From Clavaria fumosa (taxonomy: Eukaryota > Basidiomycota > Agaricomycetes > Agaricales > Clavariaceae), in the NCBI GenBank assembly GCA_951802425.1, contig OX637800.1:3348001-3412000 (forward strand): a stretch of DNA of 64,000 nucleotides, in the 5' to 3' direction. The position numbers and the translations under genes were made by a program. The notes below the pieces were generated by a model that was given only the letters and a program-made list of their open reading frames with translations, was not told the origin of the DNA and searched no databases. Of the stretch, positions 44,156-54,838 are shown piece by piece. Position 1 is the first letter of the stretch; every line of letters starts with the position of its first letter.

Positions 44156-45023
44156 CGTTGCTGCTGCTGCCGCCGTCATCACTGTCCATTGCCGCTGCTG
44201 CTGCTGCCACCGTCATCGTCAACAACCGCTGCTGTCGTTACCCCTGCCATTTCCTTACCTGGGGTCAGCAGAGGGAAAGACAGAGGAGGTCACCTGGGGT
44301 CGTTGCCGCCATTTTCGTTGTCACACAAAGAGAGAGAGAGAGAGAGGGAGAGGAAGAGGAGCAGGGGGGTGGTGAGAGTAGTGTGGGCACGACTGACAAG
44401 CGGGGTCGGACTTTGAACAAAGTTCACCATAGATCATGTGACCTTATGTCGAAATTTCTTTTGAAGTCCAATTCAGGTTTTGCTGATGTTGATGTCTTTT
44501 GTAGCTACTATGTAAATAAGTTCATTGATCACCATGCTTTTGAGATAGCTTCTTGACATCTTTTTTACTGATTGTTTTCTAATTAGTCTTGATCATCTTA
44601 TTGGCTCTTGACTACAATTGTTTCTTATTGGTCTTGACCAACTTATTGGCTCTTGATTTCTTAGCATATCCTTGACTACAATACTCTCCAAGATAAAATA
44701 CATGTGTTGATTTTCTTATTAGTCTTGACCATCTTATTAGTTCTTGACTACAATTATTGCTTGTTTTCTTATTGGTCTTGACCATCTTATTAGCTCTTGA
44801 CTACTTAGCATATCCTTGACTACAACACTCTCCAAGATAAAATACATGTCTTGACTTTCTTGACTGTCTTGACCAATTTGTCAAGACAGTCAAGGTGGGT
44901 CAAGACAATTCGAGGTTTGCTGATGTGCACGACATCCTCAAGAGTTGCTAGAAGCTGGGGGTCCATGGTTTTAAGAGCTTCATTCAGAGAAGGTGGATGG
45001 GTGTGTTTATCACCAGCACTCAT

Positions 45024-45514
45024 GGTCATAGAAGGGAGTCAAGGGACAGTAGCAAGTTAGCGAGTTGACGAGTTGAGGACCAGCCATGCACCAGCCATGC
45101 ACATCCAGCGTGGCATGTCACATATGTACAGGACTAAATCTCAGTTTTGGCAGTGTGCCATGTGACAGGGCTGTCACGGTGAATGGACAGGTGAATGGAC
45201 ATGACACTTCACCATGTATATGGACAGTTGTTTGCACGTCGTGTCCTGTATACCACTTTTGGGTCTCTCTGGTCCTCTGCTGCTCCTCCCCCTAGTCCAC
45301 TTCCAAATATTAAAGATGTAGGAAATTATCCAAACCAGAAGGTATTATAATAAATAAATATCATTATACTAGACCCAAATAGGCCTAGAATTGACACCTT
45401 CATGAAACCTTATCTTTAATATTTGATCTACAATTAAATGAATAAATAAATTGCTTTGGGGAAGCAATTTAGCCAAGGAGGTGGTTTGGGGTGCCAAAAA
45501 TGGTTAGAGGAATG
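45024..45514. other. Non-coding region
   Basis: No gene. Contains TGTCCTGTA/TGACAGGGCTGTCAC-type short inverted motifs and a repeated GTGAATGGACA. The right end of the CACTA element may lie here. Confidence 0.35.
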
Positions 45515-46100
45515 TTGTGGGCGTCGTCCCCACATATGCTGATGGTCCTGCAGTGTTGATGACTCACAGAGACTCGTCATTTTGCTATTAAATGGAATTA
45601 TATCATAAATGAGTGAATCATTTATTATATGGGATACTATTAACTATATAAATATAAAGTACACATTGGGGAGTAGCTATTACTCGATTCTATAGAATGA
45701 ATATATTTTTCCTTCCATTTATGCATTACTCCATAACCCATCTGAGAATTACTGTAAATAGTAGTTACCTTTGAAACAATATAAATAGGTGGCTGAAGAA
45801 CATGCTCAGCATGCCCCCTTGACCCAATATATTGTGTTACAGCTGAGGCTTAGAAGCCAGCACCGCTCCTTGAGAGCTATTAGCTAATTAGTCTAGACTG
45901 AGATCCTGTGACTAGTCTAGATTAATACACTGTTATCTCGGCAATGCCAGTTGCTGCCAAAGTAACAAGGTGACCTATTGATAGCCTGGACATCAGGCTA
46001 TCAAATGACTATAAGCTCCTGCTGGGCACTTACTTACTGACTGATTAATGAATATTTTCGTCCATAGGTACTTTACTGAAACTGAAGATTAGATAAGTAT
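45515..46100 (+). repeat. Probable LTR remnant related to 16800-17400
   Basis: Begins near TGTTGTGGGCGTCGTCCCCACA, has an AT-rich body, a TATAAATAG box near 45782 and a CTAGTCTAGATTAATAC segment. No partner or TSD was found. The region up to 46630 is AT-rich with no gene. Confidence 0.4.
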
Positions 46101-46629
46101 AGTATAGTTGTAGTTGGTACTATACATTGTTCAAGCTATATCTCATGGAGTATTGAGGTTAAAGAGAAGCTTTAGGGAAGCGAAATGAAGTAATAGATGA
46201 GAAGAGTAGATGGGACTTTATTCTGAAGCAGTTGGACCACTATTTTAGGAGATATGAATATTACCATGAGTGTGATGTTCATATGGACAAACTTAGATGT
46301 TGAATATCTCAGTGTTCATTGGGAGTTAAGAAGAGATGTTGGAGGGTAGAATACTCTAGGCAAATAGGAGTATCCTTTATGTTGATTCTCTAATCTGAGA
46401 TATTTATGTCTGAGTTTGTATTAGTATATTTCGCTTTTCTGCCCACTTCAGCATTACCCTGTAAATAGTATTAGGTTATACTAGTATCTATTTATAGGAA
46501 GGTGTGCAACCAGGGCCAAATTGGGACATTTGGCCTCCCTTATAATAATATTTGGAATTCTGTTTAGGATTTCCTCATCTGTTAATATTCTTATTAAGGA
46601 AGTGATACTGGTTCCATAACAAGTACTTA
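46101..46629. other. AT-rich, no gene seen
   Basis: Only frames of 60 codons or fewer. It may be the internal remainder of the retroelement to its left. Confidence 0.35.
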
Positions 46630-46822
46630 TAGCGAATGCTTCGGCACTTGCTGGCATTCCCATGCTCAGACCCTCAGATCATGTGATGTGCCCAGGCCTC
46701 AGATCATGTGATCTTACAATTATGTAATCCCACCCCAGCCACAGGTCATGTGACCTTCCAACAACCCTCCCCAGTTTCTCCACAACTCCTCTTTGGGATG
46801 GCTTATGTAAGCAATCCTAACA
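46630..46822 (-). repeat. Partial LTR copy of the gypsy at 47.3-50.0 kb
   Basis: About 190 bp matching 47400-47598 in the same orientation with many C/T and G/A differences. On minus it begins TGTTAGGATTGCTTACATAAG, versus TGTCAGGACTGCTCACATAAG in the other LTR. Confidence 0.7.
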
Positions 46823-46829
46823 GAATGAC

Positions 46830-47293
46830 CTGGGCATAACATTTACACACAATGGGCACATATCATTGATCAACAATATGTGCACTTTGTGCATAGATGA
46901 CCTGGGCATATCACCTACTCACAATGCATGCATATCATTGATCAATGATGTGTGCACATTATGAATACATGATATTCTCATAAGTCAATTGTATGGTCAT
47001 ATCATTTACACACAATGTGCACATGTCATTGATCAACAATATGCATATTGTGCATAAATGTTATGCCAGGTCCTCTATGCACACATTGTGTGTAAATGTT
47101 ATGCCCAGGTCATCTACCCACAATATGCGCATATTGTTGATCAACAATATGTGAATATTGTGGGTAAGTGATAGGTCAGGTTATCTATGCACAAAGTGTG
47201 CATATCACTTATCAACATTATGCACACTTTGTCAGTGAATGACCTGGGCATAACATTTACACACAATGTGTGCATATTGTTGATCAACAATAT
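46830..47293. repeat. Palindrome-containing tandem repeat
   Basis: Degenerate repeats of about 70-100 bp built around TTGATCAACAATATG, a near-palindrome, plus CACACAATGTGCACAT and ATGACCTGGGCATAAC. Units occur in both orientations. Non-coding satellite-like DNA between two LTR copies. Confidence 0.75.
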
Positions 47294-47598
47294 TGTCAGA
47301 CTTAGTCTCATGCTCACACAACTCAATGTAAGGTCAATGATGACGATACTAACATAAGGGGAAAAGGGTACAAGTGTGAAAAAGATGTAGTATATATAGT
47401 GGGAGCCCCGGGAGTTGCCGGTGTTCCCACGCTCGGACCCTGTGAGTCACGTGATGCGCCCAGGCCCAGGTCATGTGACTTTTTGCATTACGTAATCCGC
47501 CACCTGTCCGGGTCACATGACTTTCCTGCAATCTTCCTGCATCTCTTTCGCAACCCCTCCCTCTTGCTTCTCAGGTGCTTATGTGAGCAGTCCTGACA
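47294..47598 (-). repeat. 3' LTR of the minus-strand gypsy
   Basis: 305 bp with TGTCAG...CTGACA ends. On minus it follows a purine tract (CTTAAGAGGGGGGTGA), the polypurine tract that primes plus-strand DNA synthesis. It contains CACGTGA and CATGTGAC motifs and TATATATAG. The matching 5' LTR is absent from the window. Confidence 0.7.
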
Positions 47599-47633
47599 TC
47601 ACCCCCCTCTTAAGGCTGGGCGTCTCGACCAGC

Positions 47634-49988
47634 CTATTTTGCTTTGTCGGGGTGTTGCTGGAAGAAGTCCCAGAGTAACAGTGTAACGTTAGTGAGGTTG
47701 CGATGAGGCTCCCAAGTGTTCTCCTCCACCAGGTATCCCAACCACTTCACCAAATACTTCACTCCCCATCCAACCTTCTTGATGTCAAGAATTGCCTCCA
47801 CATCATACTCCAAGTGGTCATCGTCAATCATGGGGGGTGGGGGTGGAGGCAAGTTCTGGGAAGGGAAAGAGGGGGCAACATATGGAGTGAGTAGCAGCTC
47901 ATTGAAAACTCAGTGAATGCGCCATGCTCGAGGGAGCTTGAGCCGGTACACAGCTGGTCCGACCTTTTCTTCAATGGCAAAGGGTCCAGCATGCTTGTTA
48001 TCAAGCTTCTTGGAGGGTCGATCCATTTTCAGGTTCCGAGTGTCCAGCCAGACTAAGTCCCCCTTTGAGTATGCATGACTCAGGCACTTTCCCTTATTAT
48101 AGCTGGCCTTCATCACATCTGCTGCTTTCCCCATCACTTCCCTGGCTGCTCTTCGAGACTCTGTGAGCTTGGCCATCCACTCATCTGCCGCAGGGTTCAC
48201 TTCCAAGGGTGGCCGAATTCCACCATTCCATGGGTGCTGACCATACTCTAGGTAGAAAGGTGTGAATCCAGTGGCCAAGTGCTCGCGGTTATTGAGTGCA
48301 AACTCAGCTGTGGATAGCCACTCTGCCCAATCGTCCTGCAGATGGTCAACATAGGCCTGGAGATACACTTCAACCTCCTGATTGACCCATTCTGTCTGTC
48401 CATCTGTTTGTGGGTGGAAGGCAGTGCTCGGGTTTGCCTTAACCCCAATCATCTCATAGAACTCCCTGATGAATCTGGACACAAATTGGGTTCCCCGGTC
48501 ACTCACAACTTTCTGCAGGACTCCATGGTCGCGGAAGACCCGGTCTCAAAGGATCTGAGCAGCACCAAGTCCCGTGAGGTCAAGGCCAATAGCTTCGATG
48601 AGAGTTTGTTTTGTAAACTTGTCAACAATGACAAGGATTGCATTGTGATTGCATTGTGGCCACGTGAGAGGGGGAAAGGCCCAACAATGTCCCAAGAGAT
48701 GACTGCCCAGGGGCTCTCAGGGACAGGGTGCGGATGGAGCGGAGCAGCACACCTGGTACGATCAAGCTTGATTCGTTGGCATGTCTCGCATCCACCTGCA
48801 TACCGATTGGAATCCTTCACCATGCCTACCCACCAGTAGGACCTCAACAGAGGCGCCCTCAGCTTCCGTGGACCAGGGTGCCCTGCGATGGGGAGGTCAT
48901 GCTCAAAGGTGAGCACTGCCTCATGTGCTTCTGGGGGCACCCATGTGATTTCTTCCTTCTGCCAGAGTCCCATCCGATCTCTTGTCCACTCATCATCAAG
49001 TTCCTCCCGCTTCTGCACATGTACTGCACTGTTTTTCTGGAGTAGCATCTCCATCTCCAATGTGAACAATGTCTGGGTCTCAGCCTCTGGGAAGACCTGT
49101 ACTGGTGCATTCTCCTCCACCATCTCTCCATAATCTGGCCTCCATGAGAGTGCATCAGCTTTCATGTTTGACTTCCCAGTATGGTACTTGATCTTGAAGT
49201 CAAAGCACTGGAGCTCTCCAACCCAACTGACCTGCCTCAGTTTCAACTTCTGGGGCTTCCGGAAGTACTGGAGGTTAGCATGGTCCATCCAGATTTTGAT
49301 AGTCTCTTCCACCCCAATCAGGTAAGCCCACCACTTGCATAGTGCCCAGATTACAGCCAGGAACTCCTTGTTGTACACATTGTAATTCTTCTCAGCTGTG
49401 GTGAGGGCTTTGGAGATATAGTCTACAACTCTCCAAGTCCCATCCACCTGCTGCTGCAAGAGAACTCCTCCAGTCGCCAAGTTGCTCACATCCGTTTTTA
49501 CCTTCCATCTCCCTTTGTCTTGTGGTAGAGCCAAGACCGGGGCTGACACTAGTGCCAGGCAGAGATCTCAGAAGGCTGCTTCCTCCTCCTCCTCCCATCT
49601 CCATGGGACCTTCCCTGTCAGCCAGAAGAGTGGCTTTGCCCAGGCCAAGAGGTTCGGGATGTGCCAGCGGAGGTAGTTCAGCATCCTGTTGAATCTTTGT
49701 ACCTCTTTCACATTCTTCGGTCTGGGCCAGTTATGGATCGCTGCGCCTTTAGCTGGGTCATGCTCCAGATGGTTGTGGGAGATCTTCATCCCCAGGAAGA
49801 AGACCTCACTCTTCTCGAACTTGCACTTGCTGAGTCTGAGACACAGCCCATTCTCCCCAAACTTCCTCAAGACCCAATCCATCCAATACTGGTGTGTAGC
49901 CAGATCCTCTGCAAACACTATAACATCATCAACATAGGCTCGGACATGCCCCCCTGCAATCTCTTCCCTCAACACATGGTTCATGTAT
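47634..49988 (-). pseudogene. Gypsy pol: RT end, RNase H, integrase, chromodomain
   Basis: Minus strand, in order: RT with AYVDDVIVFA (49984 down to about 49568); RNase H (VKTDVSNLATGGVLLQQ, IWMDHANLQYF); integrase with the HHCC remnant GCETCQRIKLDRTRC, WDIVGPFP, SDRGTQFVSRF and HPQTDGQTEWVNQ; then a chromodomain (YDVEAILDIKKVGWGVKYLV). Disruptions: an 11-bp tandem duplication (ACAATGCAATC twice, about 48635-48660) shifts the frame, TGA near 48545 and a TGA near 47912. The RT is cut off at about 49988, where mitochondrial-type DNA starts. Confidence 0.85.
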
Positions 49989-50838
49989 TAAAATTTGTAA
50001 AAGAGCAACGAGTAGATGGTAATTGATGGAATAAACCATTCCATCTAAGGTATACTCTAATGGGTTCTGAAAGGAACTATCTAATCAAAATCCCTTCTAA
50101 ATTATTAAACAAAAAAAATATTTCTACTTTTAAGCTTCAATCTAAAATGACTCATTGGTTCTGTACAGGATTGATAGATAGTGAAGGATCATTTATTACT
50201 ACAATTTATAAAAATAAGGAAATTAAAATAGGTTGACAAGTTCAATCAATATTTCAAATTGAATTACATATACAAGATTTAGCTTTATTATTACAATTAC
50301 AACAATTTTTTGGTGGTTGTGGTTCAATAATTAAAAGTAAAAATCGAAATACGGTAAGATTTTCAGTTTCTGATATTAAAAATTTGACAACTATTATAAT
50401 TCCTCATTTTTACAAATATCCTTTATTAACTAAAAAATCTGCAGATTTTATTTTGTTTCAACTAGTAGAACTTATGAGCAAAAAAGGTCATCTTTCTATG
50501 GATGGACTTCATCAAATTATTAATATAAAAGCATCAATGAATTGAGGTATTTCTGAAATTGTGAAAACTGAGTTTTTAATTATTACTCCTGTTGATAGAC
50601 CACTAATTGAAATTCAAAATATTCATAATCCTAATTGAGTAGCAGGTTTTGTCTCGGGAGATGGAAATTTTGATGTTAGGGTTCTTAATTCAAACAAAAA
50701 TAAAATAGGATATCAAGTATACTTAAGGTTTAGAATTTCTCAACATGAAAAAGATCTTAAATTAATGGAACTTTTTAAAAAAATATTTAGGTTCAGGAAC
50801 AATAGAAAAAAATTCAAAAGATCAAGTTGTTTCTTTAG
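49989..50838 (+). pseudogene. Mitochondrial DNA fragment with LAGLIDADG homing endonuclease
   Basis: An AT-rich island. Read from 49991 with TGA as Trp it stays open for about 260 codons. The four in-frame TGA codons (50024, 50234, 50543, 50636) fall at Trp-like positions (for example NWWNKPFHLR, NPNWVAGF), and no TAA or TAG occurs. Two LAGLIDADG motifs are present: CTGLIDSEGSF near 50158 and VAGFVSGDGNFDV near 50640. A frameshift in an A-run near 50780 leads into YLGSGTIEKN, which fits the family. Such enzymes are encoded in group I introns of fungal mitochondrial genes. Read with the nuclear code it is dead, so this is a nuclear mitochondrial insertion (NUMT). Confidence 0.85.
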
Positions 50839-51012
50839 AGTGCGTTTGGCGCAGATTTCGCATGCAATATTTGCCACATGTAATCTCTATTTGCCACATG
50901 TGAAATAGAGATGTAGTTTTGAAAAATGAGATTGAAGTGGGTGCAACCATATGCACATCTGTGAAAACAATATATTTTCTGCTACCCCAGCATCAAGGCC
51001 TCAACTCGGACG

Positions 51013-53745
51013 ATGAAGGACATCAACCGACAGATACTTGCAGTCTCTGCAATGGCTGGAATGACAGTACTTCTTGCATCAGCAGTTTCCTCAATGGCTT
51101 ATGCCTCATGCTTCAATAAAATCCCTCAGCACACGTCCAAGCTGACCGGGCAAGAATGGGTTGATGAGCTCTTGCATGGCCATCCACAAAGATTTCACAA
51201 TCAGTTCAGAATGCACAAACATGTCTTTCGGAATCTACTGAAGACACTCCGCTCCCTGACTGGATTTCAAGACACAAAGCATGTCTCGGCCGAAGAACAG
51301 CTTGCAATCTTCCTGCACTTTGTCCGAGGAGCAGAGTCCAACAGAGCCCTGCAGGAGCACTTCCAACGAAGCCCTGATACCTGTCAGGACCCATTCATTT
51401 TTCCTTGCCCAAGCCAACTTCACCCACATCCACGAGCTTCCCGACGACCCTCTACAACCTCGCGAGTCCCTCTACACACTTCCGGGACCCGCTGTCTCCT
51501 TCCGGAAGCCTCTCCAACCTCCCCCGCGCTCACATGACACTCGCGACCACCATGCTGTACTCGTGATGCTTCCTAATACTTCACCCTACGCGCATACTTC
51601 ACCCGGACCCACCAATCCTATGCGCGACACACCGATACACGTCTACTTCCACCAGCACGTGACTTGCTGCGTGGCACCCCCGGCGCTACCACTATCAGCG
51701 CCAATACGTTACCAGCGTTACTACTGTTACTTGCGTTATCAGCGTTACCCACGTGACTACTCGCCCGTAGGTCACCTGCGTCACTAGTGTCACCCACGTG
51801 ATCGCTCTTATGACCTTGCGACCTTAACACTCAAACGCGCCACCAACGGTCAGCTGTATGAACACTTCAAATATGCGTCCCTTCTTCTCCTCAGTCGTCT
51901 ATAATTACGTTACTTATGATCCGAGAATCCCTCCGTAGTTATAGTGACATATATACTTATTTAACTAGGTCACGACCCGTGACAGGTCATCTTCGTGACC
52001 TTACCTATGCATACCTAACCCCTCGCGACCTTAGTAGAACATGCGCCTAGTCACTTTACGACTAAACATACCCCGTACTACCATAGTCTTGTCGCCTGGC
52101 GACCTCTGTACTTTCCCTTTTTCGTTATACTCTCTGTACGCACGTATATAAGTCTCACATGTACTTCTCGTACTGTAGACTTGATATTGATGCACATTGG
52201 TTTAAGCTTGAGGCTAGTACGCCCTTTGAGCTTGGAACCATTGCGATTGATAGGTCTTGTCTCTCTTGGTGACCACAAGATCGCCAATACACACTCTACT
52301 CTGTTCTAACTCACCCTCTGCGCTCCTACAACTTGCACGATCTAAGTATTCTTTATTATTCATCTTGGTACTGATCTTGGAACCCTACAGGTTCACCCAT
52401 CGGTTGGCAAAGTCATCGCCTTCACCAACACATTTCTCAACACCGTTGCAACCACCGCGACCCTTCCAACATTGTCTATTTCTTTCACCTTGTCTTTTTC
52501 CTTCTCTACGCTTCGTCGGTCGACCTCGCGACCTTCTCAGCATTGTCACTTTCTCCCACCTCGTCTATTCCTTTCTTCACGCTTCGTCGGTCGACTTCGC
52601 GACCCTCTCAGCGTCACCCATTTCCCCCCTCCTCGTCAATTACCTCCTTTACGCTTAGTTTACCGACTTCGCGACCTTCCCAATGACGTCTTCCTCCTCT
52701 ATACTTGTCTTTCCTCGCTCTTACATCTTCTCAGATGTCTTCGCGACCTTCCGGGACTGAGCATTCTCGACTGTGCTCAACAGTTGATTGGTCTTAGTGA
52801 GTTTCCAGCATAGGTCACCAACAAGTCGATCCCTGACACTACTATCGAGACGGGACAGGCCCTAACAATACCATAAGCAGGTGAGCAAGTCCTCCATGAT
52901 TGTGTTCCTTCTCATTGTGTTATTTCAGAATTATTCACCAGGTGCTTGACTTTCTGACATGTCTGGCTGTCTATCATGCCTACGTGCAACTGCCTGAGAC
53001 CGGTGCTCCTGTTCCTGAAGAAATTCGAGCCTTGACAAAATTCTACCCCTATTTCAGGGACTGCCTTGGCGCTATTGACGGAACGCATATACTTGCCTAT
53101 GTCCCTGAGCTGGATTGCCCGGCATACCGGAATCGGAAGAATCAGATCTCCCAAAATGTGCTAGCCGCATCATCAATGGACTTGAGGTTCCTCTACATGT
53201 TACCTGGGTAGGAAGGCAGCGCATCTGATAGTCGTGTTTACGAAGATGCCCAAACAATTGATTTCAAGATCCCAGTGGGTCAATATTATCTTGCTGATGC
53301 AGGGTATGGAGGTTGCGATGCTCTGTTGGTGCCGTATCGTGGTGTCAGGTACCATCTCAAAGAATGGGGCAAGGTCAACATGTGTCCCAAGAATGCACAG
53401 GAATTGTTCAACCTGCGCCACGCCAGCCTCCGGAACGTCATCGAACGCATATTCGGCATGTTCAAGAAGTGTTATAAAGTCCTGGTTGTTGCTCAACAGT
53501 ATGAAATTGAGGTTCAGGCACAGCTTGTCTCTGCTCTTGCGGTCCTCCACAACTTCATTCGAATTCATGACCCAGATGACTTACTTGAAGATGACGGACA
53601 TAGCAACAATCAGGAGGTCATCAACAACGGCTATTTGCAGAGGAACATCACAGCAGATGAGCGGGCAAGGGCCGCAAACCGCAGAGATGCAATTGCACAG
53701 GCAATGTGGGCTGATTACACCCAGAGGCGCCAACGGGCTGTATGA
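51013..53745 (+). pseudogene. PIF/Harbinger transposase, split by a solo LTR
   Basis: 5' part 51013-51381 (GQEWVDELLHGHPQRFHNQF, HVSAEEQLAIFLHFVRG). The solo LTR follows, and the frame resumes at 52868 with TISR, a 5' GTGAGC intron and IIHQVLDFL. DDE residues: CLGAIDGTHI, YYLADAGYG and NVIERIFGMFKKCYKVL. The C-terminus is RAANRRDAIAQAMWADYTQ. A TAG at 53209-53211 replaces Trp in the conserved PGWEGSASDSRV. The start at 51013 is the first ATG of the frame; an upstream ATG at 50919 is in another frame. It would cut and paste with the Myb partner. Confidence 0.85.
51382..52867 (+). repeat. Complete solo LTR, 1,486 bp, TSD ATACC
   Basis: TGTCAGGACCC...GGCCCTAACA, flanked by ATACC at 51377-51381 and 52868-52872. 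Removing the LTR and one ATACC restores the Harbinger reading frame exactly. It defines the family seen at 28371-29702, 30488-31690 and 36105-36700. Created by recombination between two LTRs of a full element. Confidence 0.93.
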
Positions 53746-53826
53746 ATCATTCGCATATTGTAATTATACACTGTATTTTACATGGCATGACAAGTAGAAA
53801 CAAATAACCATGGCCTGGGCAAGGGA

Positions 53827-54838
53827 TTAACCAGAACACCGTTTGGCAAGTTGTCCAAGAAGGAAACGACTGCGGGAGGAAGCTTTGCTAATGGCCAAGT
53901 ACATGTTTGCGGCATTGGAGCTGGACATCATCAACTCAACAGCCTCATCAAACTCGCCCTCGGAGAGGCCTTCATCTTTTTCAATAGCGGCCACAGCTGC
54001 AGCCTTTCATGTAGGAGAGTTCATGTCACCAGTCACACTGGTGATAGAGCTGGCCAGCTTTGTCATGGCCGTTTCAATTGAATCTGCCACACTGACCAAG
54101 CCATCACCTGCCGAAATGCGTCGAGATTTGCGTCGGTCATTTCCCGTCTTGCCATGGCTTTTGGTGCGGTTGTGGGGGGAGTCGTTATCCTGAAAACAAC
54201 ATCAGTGATTGTGAAGCTAGAGAGGTATGACGAACACTACTCATTTCCACCTCAGACTCTGCATGCTCCTTCCGCTTCAGGAGTTTTGTTTGAATCTTTC
54301 CAGGTAGGCTTTCCTGGTCATTCAATCATGAATGGTTTGAAGAATGTTAAAAATGAAAGGGTACTTGCAGGGGCAGCGGTATCAGCTGCAGTAGTATCAT
54401 CGTCTGATACAAGAGCCACATCATTGAAAGAAATCAGAGAAGGATCCACATTTGCAGTCAAGGTCGAGGTTGAGGTTGTCAAAGAGCGAGCGCGTGAAGA
54501 TGGCCGAAAGGCTGAGTGACCAGTTGCTCGTGTCCCATCAACCAGCTCGGAAATGTCATCGTATAATGGGAAGGGCTTTTTGCGCCATGGTTTGGCCCTT
54601 GGGTGACTCTGGAAAAGCAAATATTGCAGTCCTGTGAGAGATGCGATGACACAAGACTCACTTCGAGGTACTTCTCCCAGACATCAGCTGAAGCAGTGAC
54701 AAGTTTGCGCTCATCATCCCACCCGAAACCAGATAGGCTGCGCAGATGCTTCACAATGTCAAACTCCTGCTTGAGCTGGCCAACCAAATGAGAGAGGGAT
54801 AGGAAAGGGCATGAGTACGCACTTGTTGCCAACGACTT
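53827..54838 (-). pseudogene. Myb/SANT-like partner protein of Harbinger
   Basis: On minus the gene enters from the lost right end: KSRWQQ, an intron from GTGCGT to CAG, then LKQEFDIVKHLRSLSGFGWD and ASADVWEKYLE, an intron, HPRAKPWRKKPFPLYDDISE, a Ser/Thr/Asp-rich linker, and a C-terminal helix region EGLSEGEFDEAVELMM ending at 53827. This is the Myb/SANT-like DNA-binding domain that brings Harbinger transposase to its ends. The N-terminus is cut at about 54838 and a TGA near 54010 replaces an expected Arg. Confidence 0.78.

Larger units (their letters stand above)
41781..44925. mobile_element. 3.1-kb inverted-repeat element carrying a host gene fragment
   Basis: The terminal inverted repeats share ATCAG, AAACCTC and TGTCTTGACCC with few mismatches, then CTTGATCTGTCTTGAC. 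Subterminal regions are packed with TCTTGAC/GTCAAGA motifs (about 41800-41960 and 44560-44905), a layout typical of DNA transposons. The interior holds a CTG/CCG triplet tract, an intron-containing fragment of the mL44 gene (43089-43935), and a 28-bp tandem array. No transposase. No clean target duplication; flanks read CATCAG/CTGATG. This is the architecture of a Pack-type gene-capturing element. Confidence 0.75.
39860..45023 (-). pseudogene. Second CACTA gene, interrupted by a 3.1-kb insertion
   Basis: Minus-strand exons: N-terminus at about 44926-45023 (MTMSAGDKHTHPPSLNEALK), then after the insertion a coiled-coil segment near 41640-41775 (KMDETERTYRLEIQARNKAL) containing one TGA, a Ser/Pro-rich exon (41180-41608), and exons at 40776-41111, 40524-40733 and 39860-40393. 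The last ends with an acidic tail and includes LRIVPDDQKNSEF and PVDYFDPSFFNSLQP. It probably corresponds to the accessory protein accompanying fungal Tnp2 elements; function unknown. The resumption of coding on both sides of 41781-44925 is the main evidence of insertion. Confidence 0.6.
36720..45100 (+). mobile_element. CACTA-like element, ends not located
   Basis: Defined by a Tnp2-type transposase on plus and a second gene on minus facing it. The second gene is interrupted by another element at 41781-44925. I did not find a convincing CACTA terminal repeat or 3-bp duplication, so the borders are approximate. Confidence 0.55.
50839..54838 (+). mobile_element. PIF/Harbinger element, right end lost
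   Basis: The left end is probably GAGTGCGTTTGGCGCAGATT at 50838-50857, preceded by TTTA (a TTA target is usual for Harbinger). It contains the DDE transposase gene on plus and a Myb/SANT gene on minus. Its right end is replaced at about 54838 by a gypsy fragment. A solo LTR interrupts the transposase. Confidence 0.7.

Noticed and set aside
46830..47293. CRISPR-like array with palindromic repeats
   Set aside because: Repeats are degenerate, of variable spacing and in both orientations, and the sequence is eukaryotic.
53843..54519. Plus-strand frames over 100 codons
   Set aside because: They lie antisense to the Myb/SANT gene of Harbinger.
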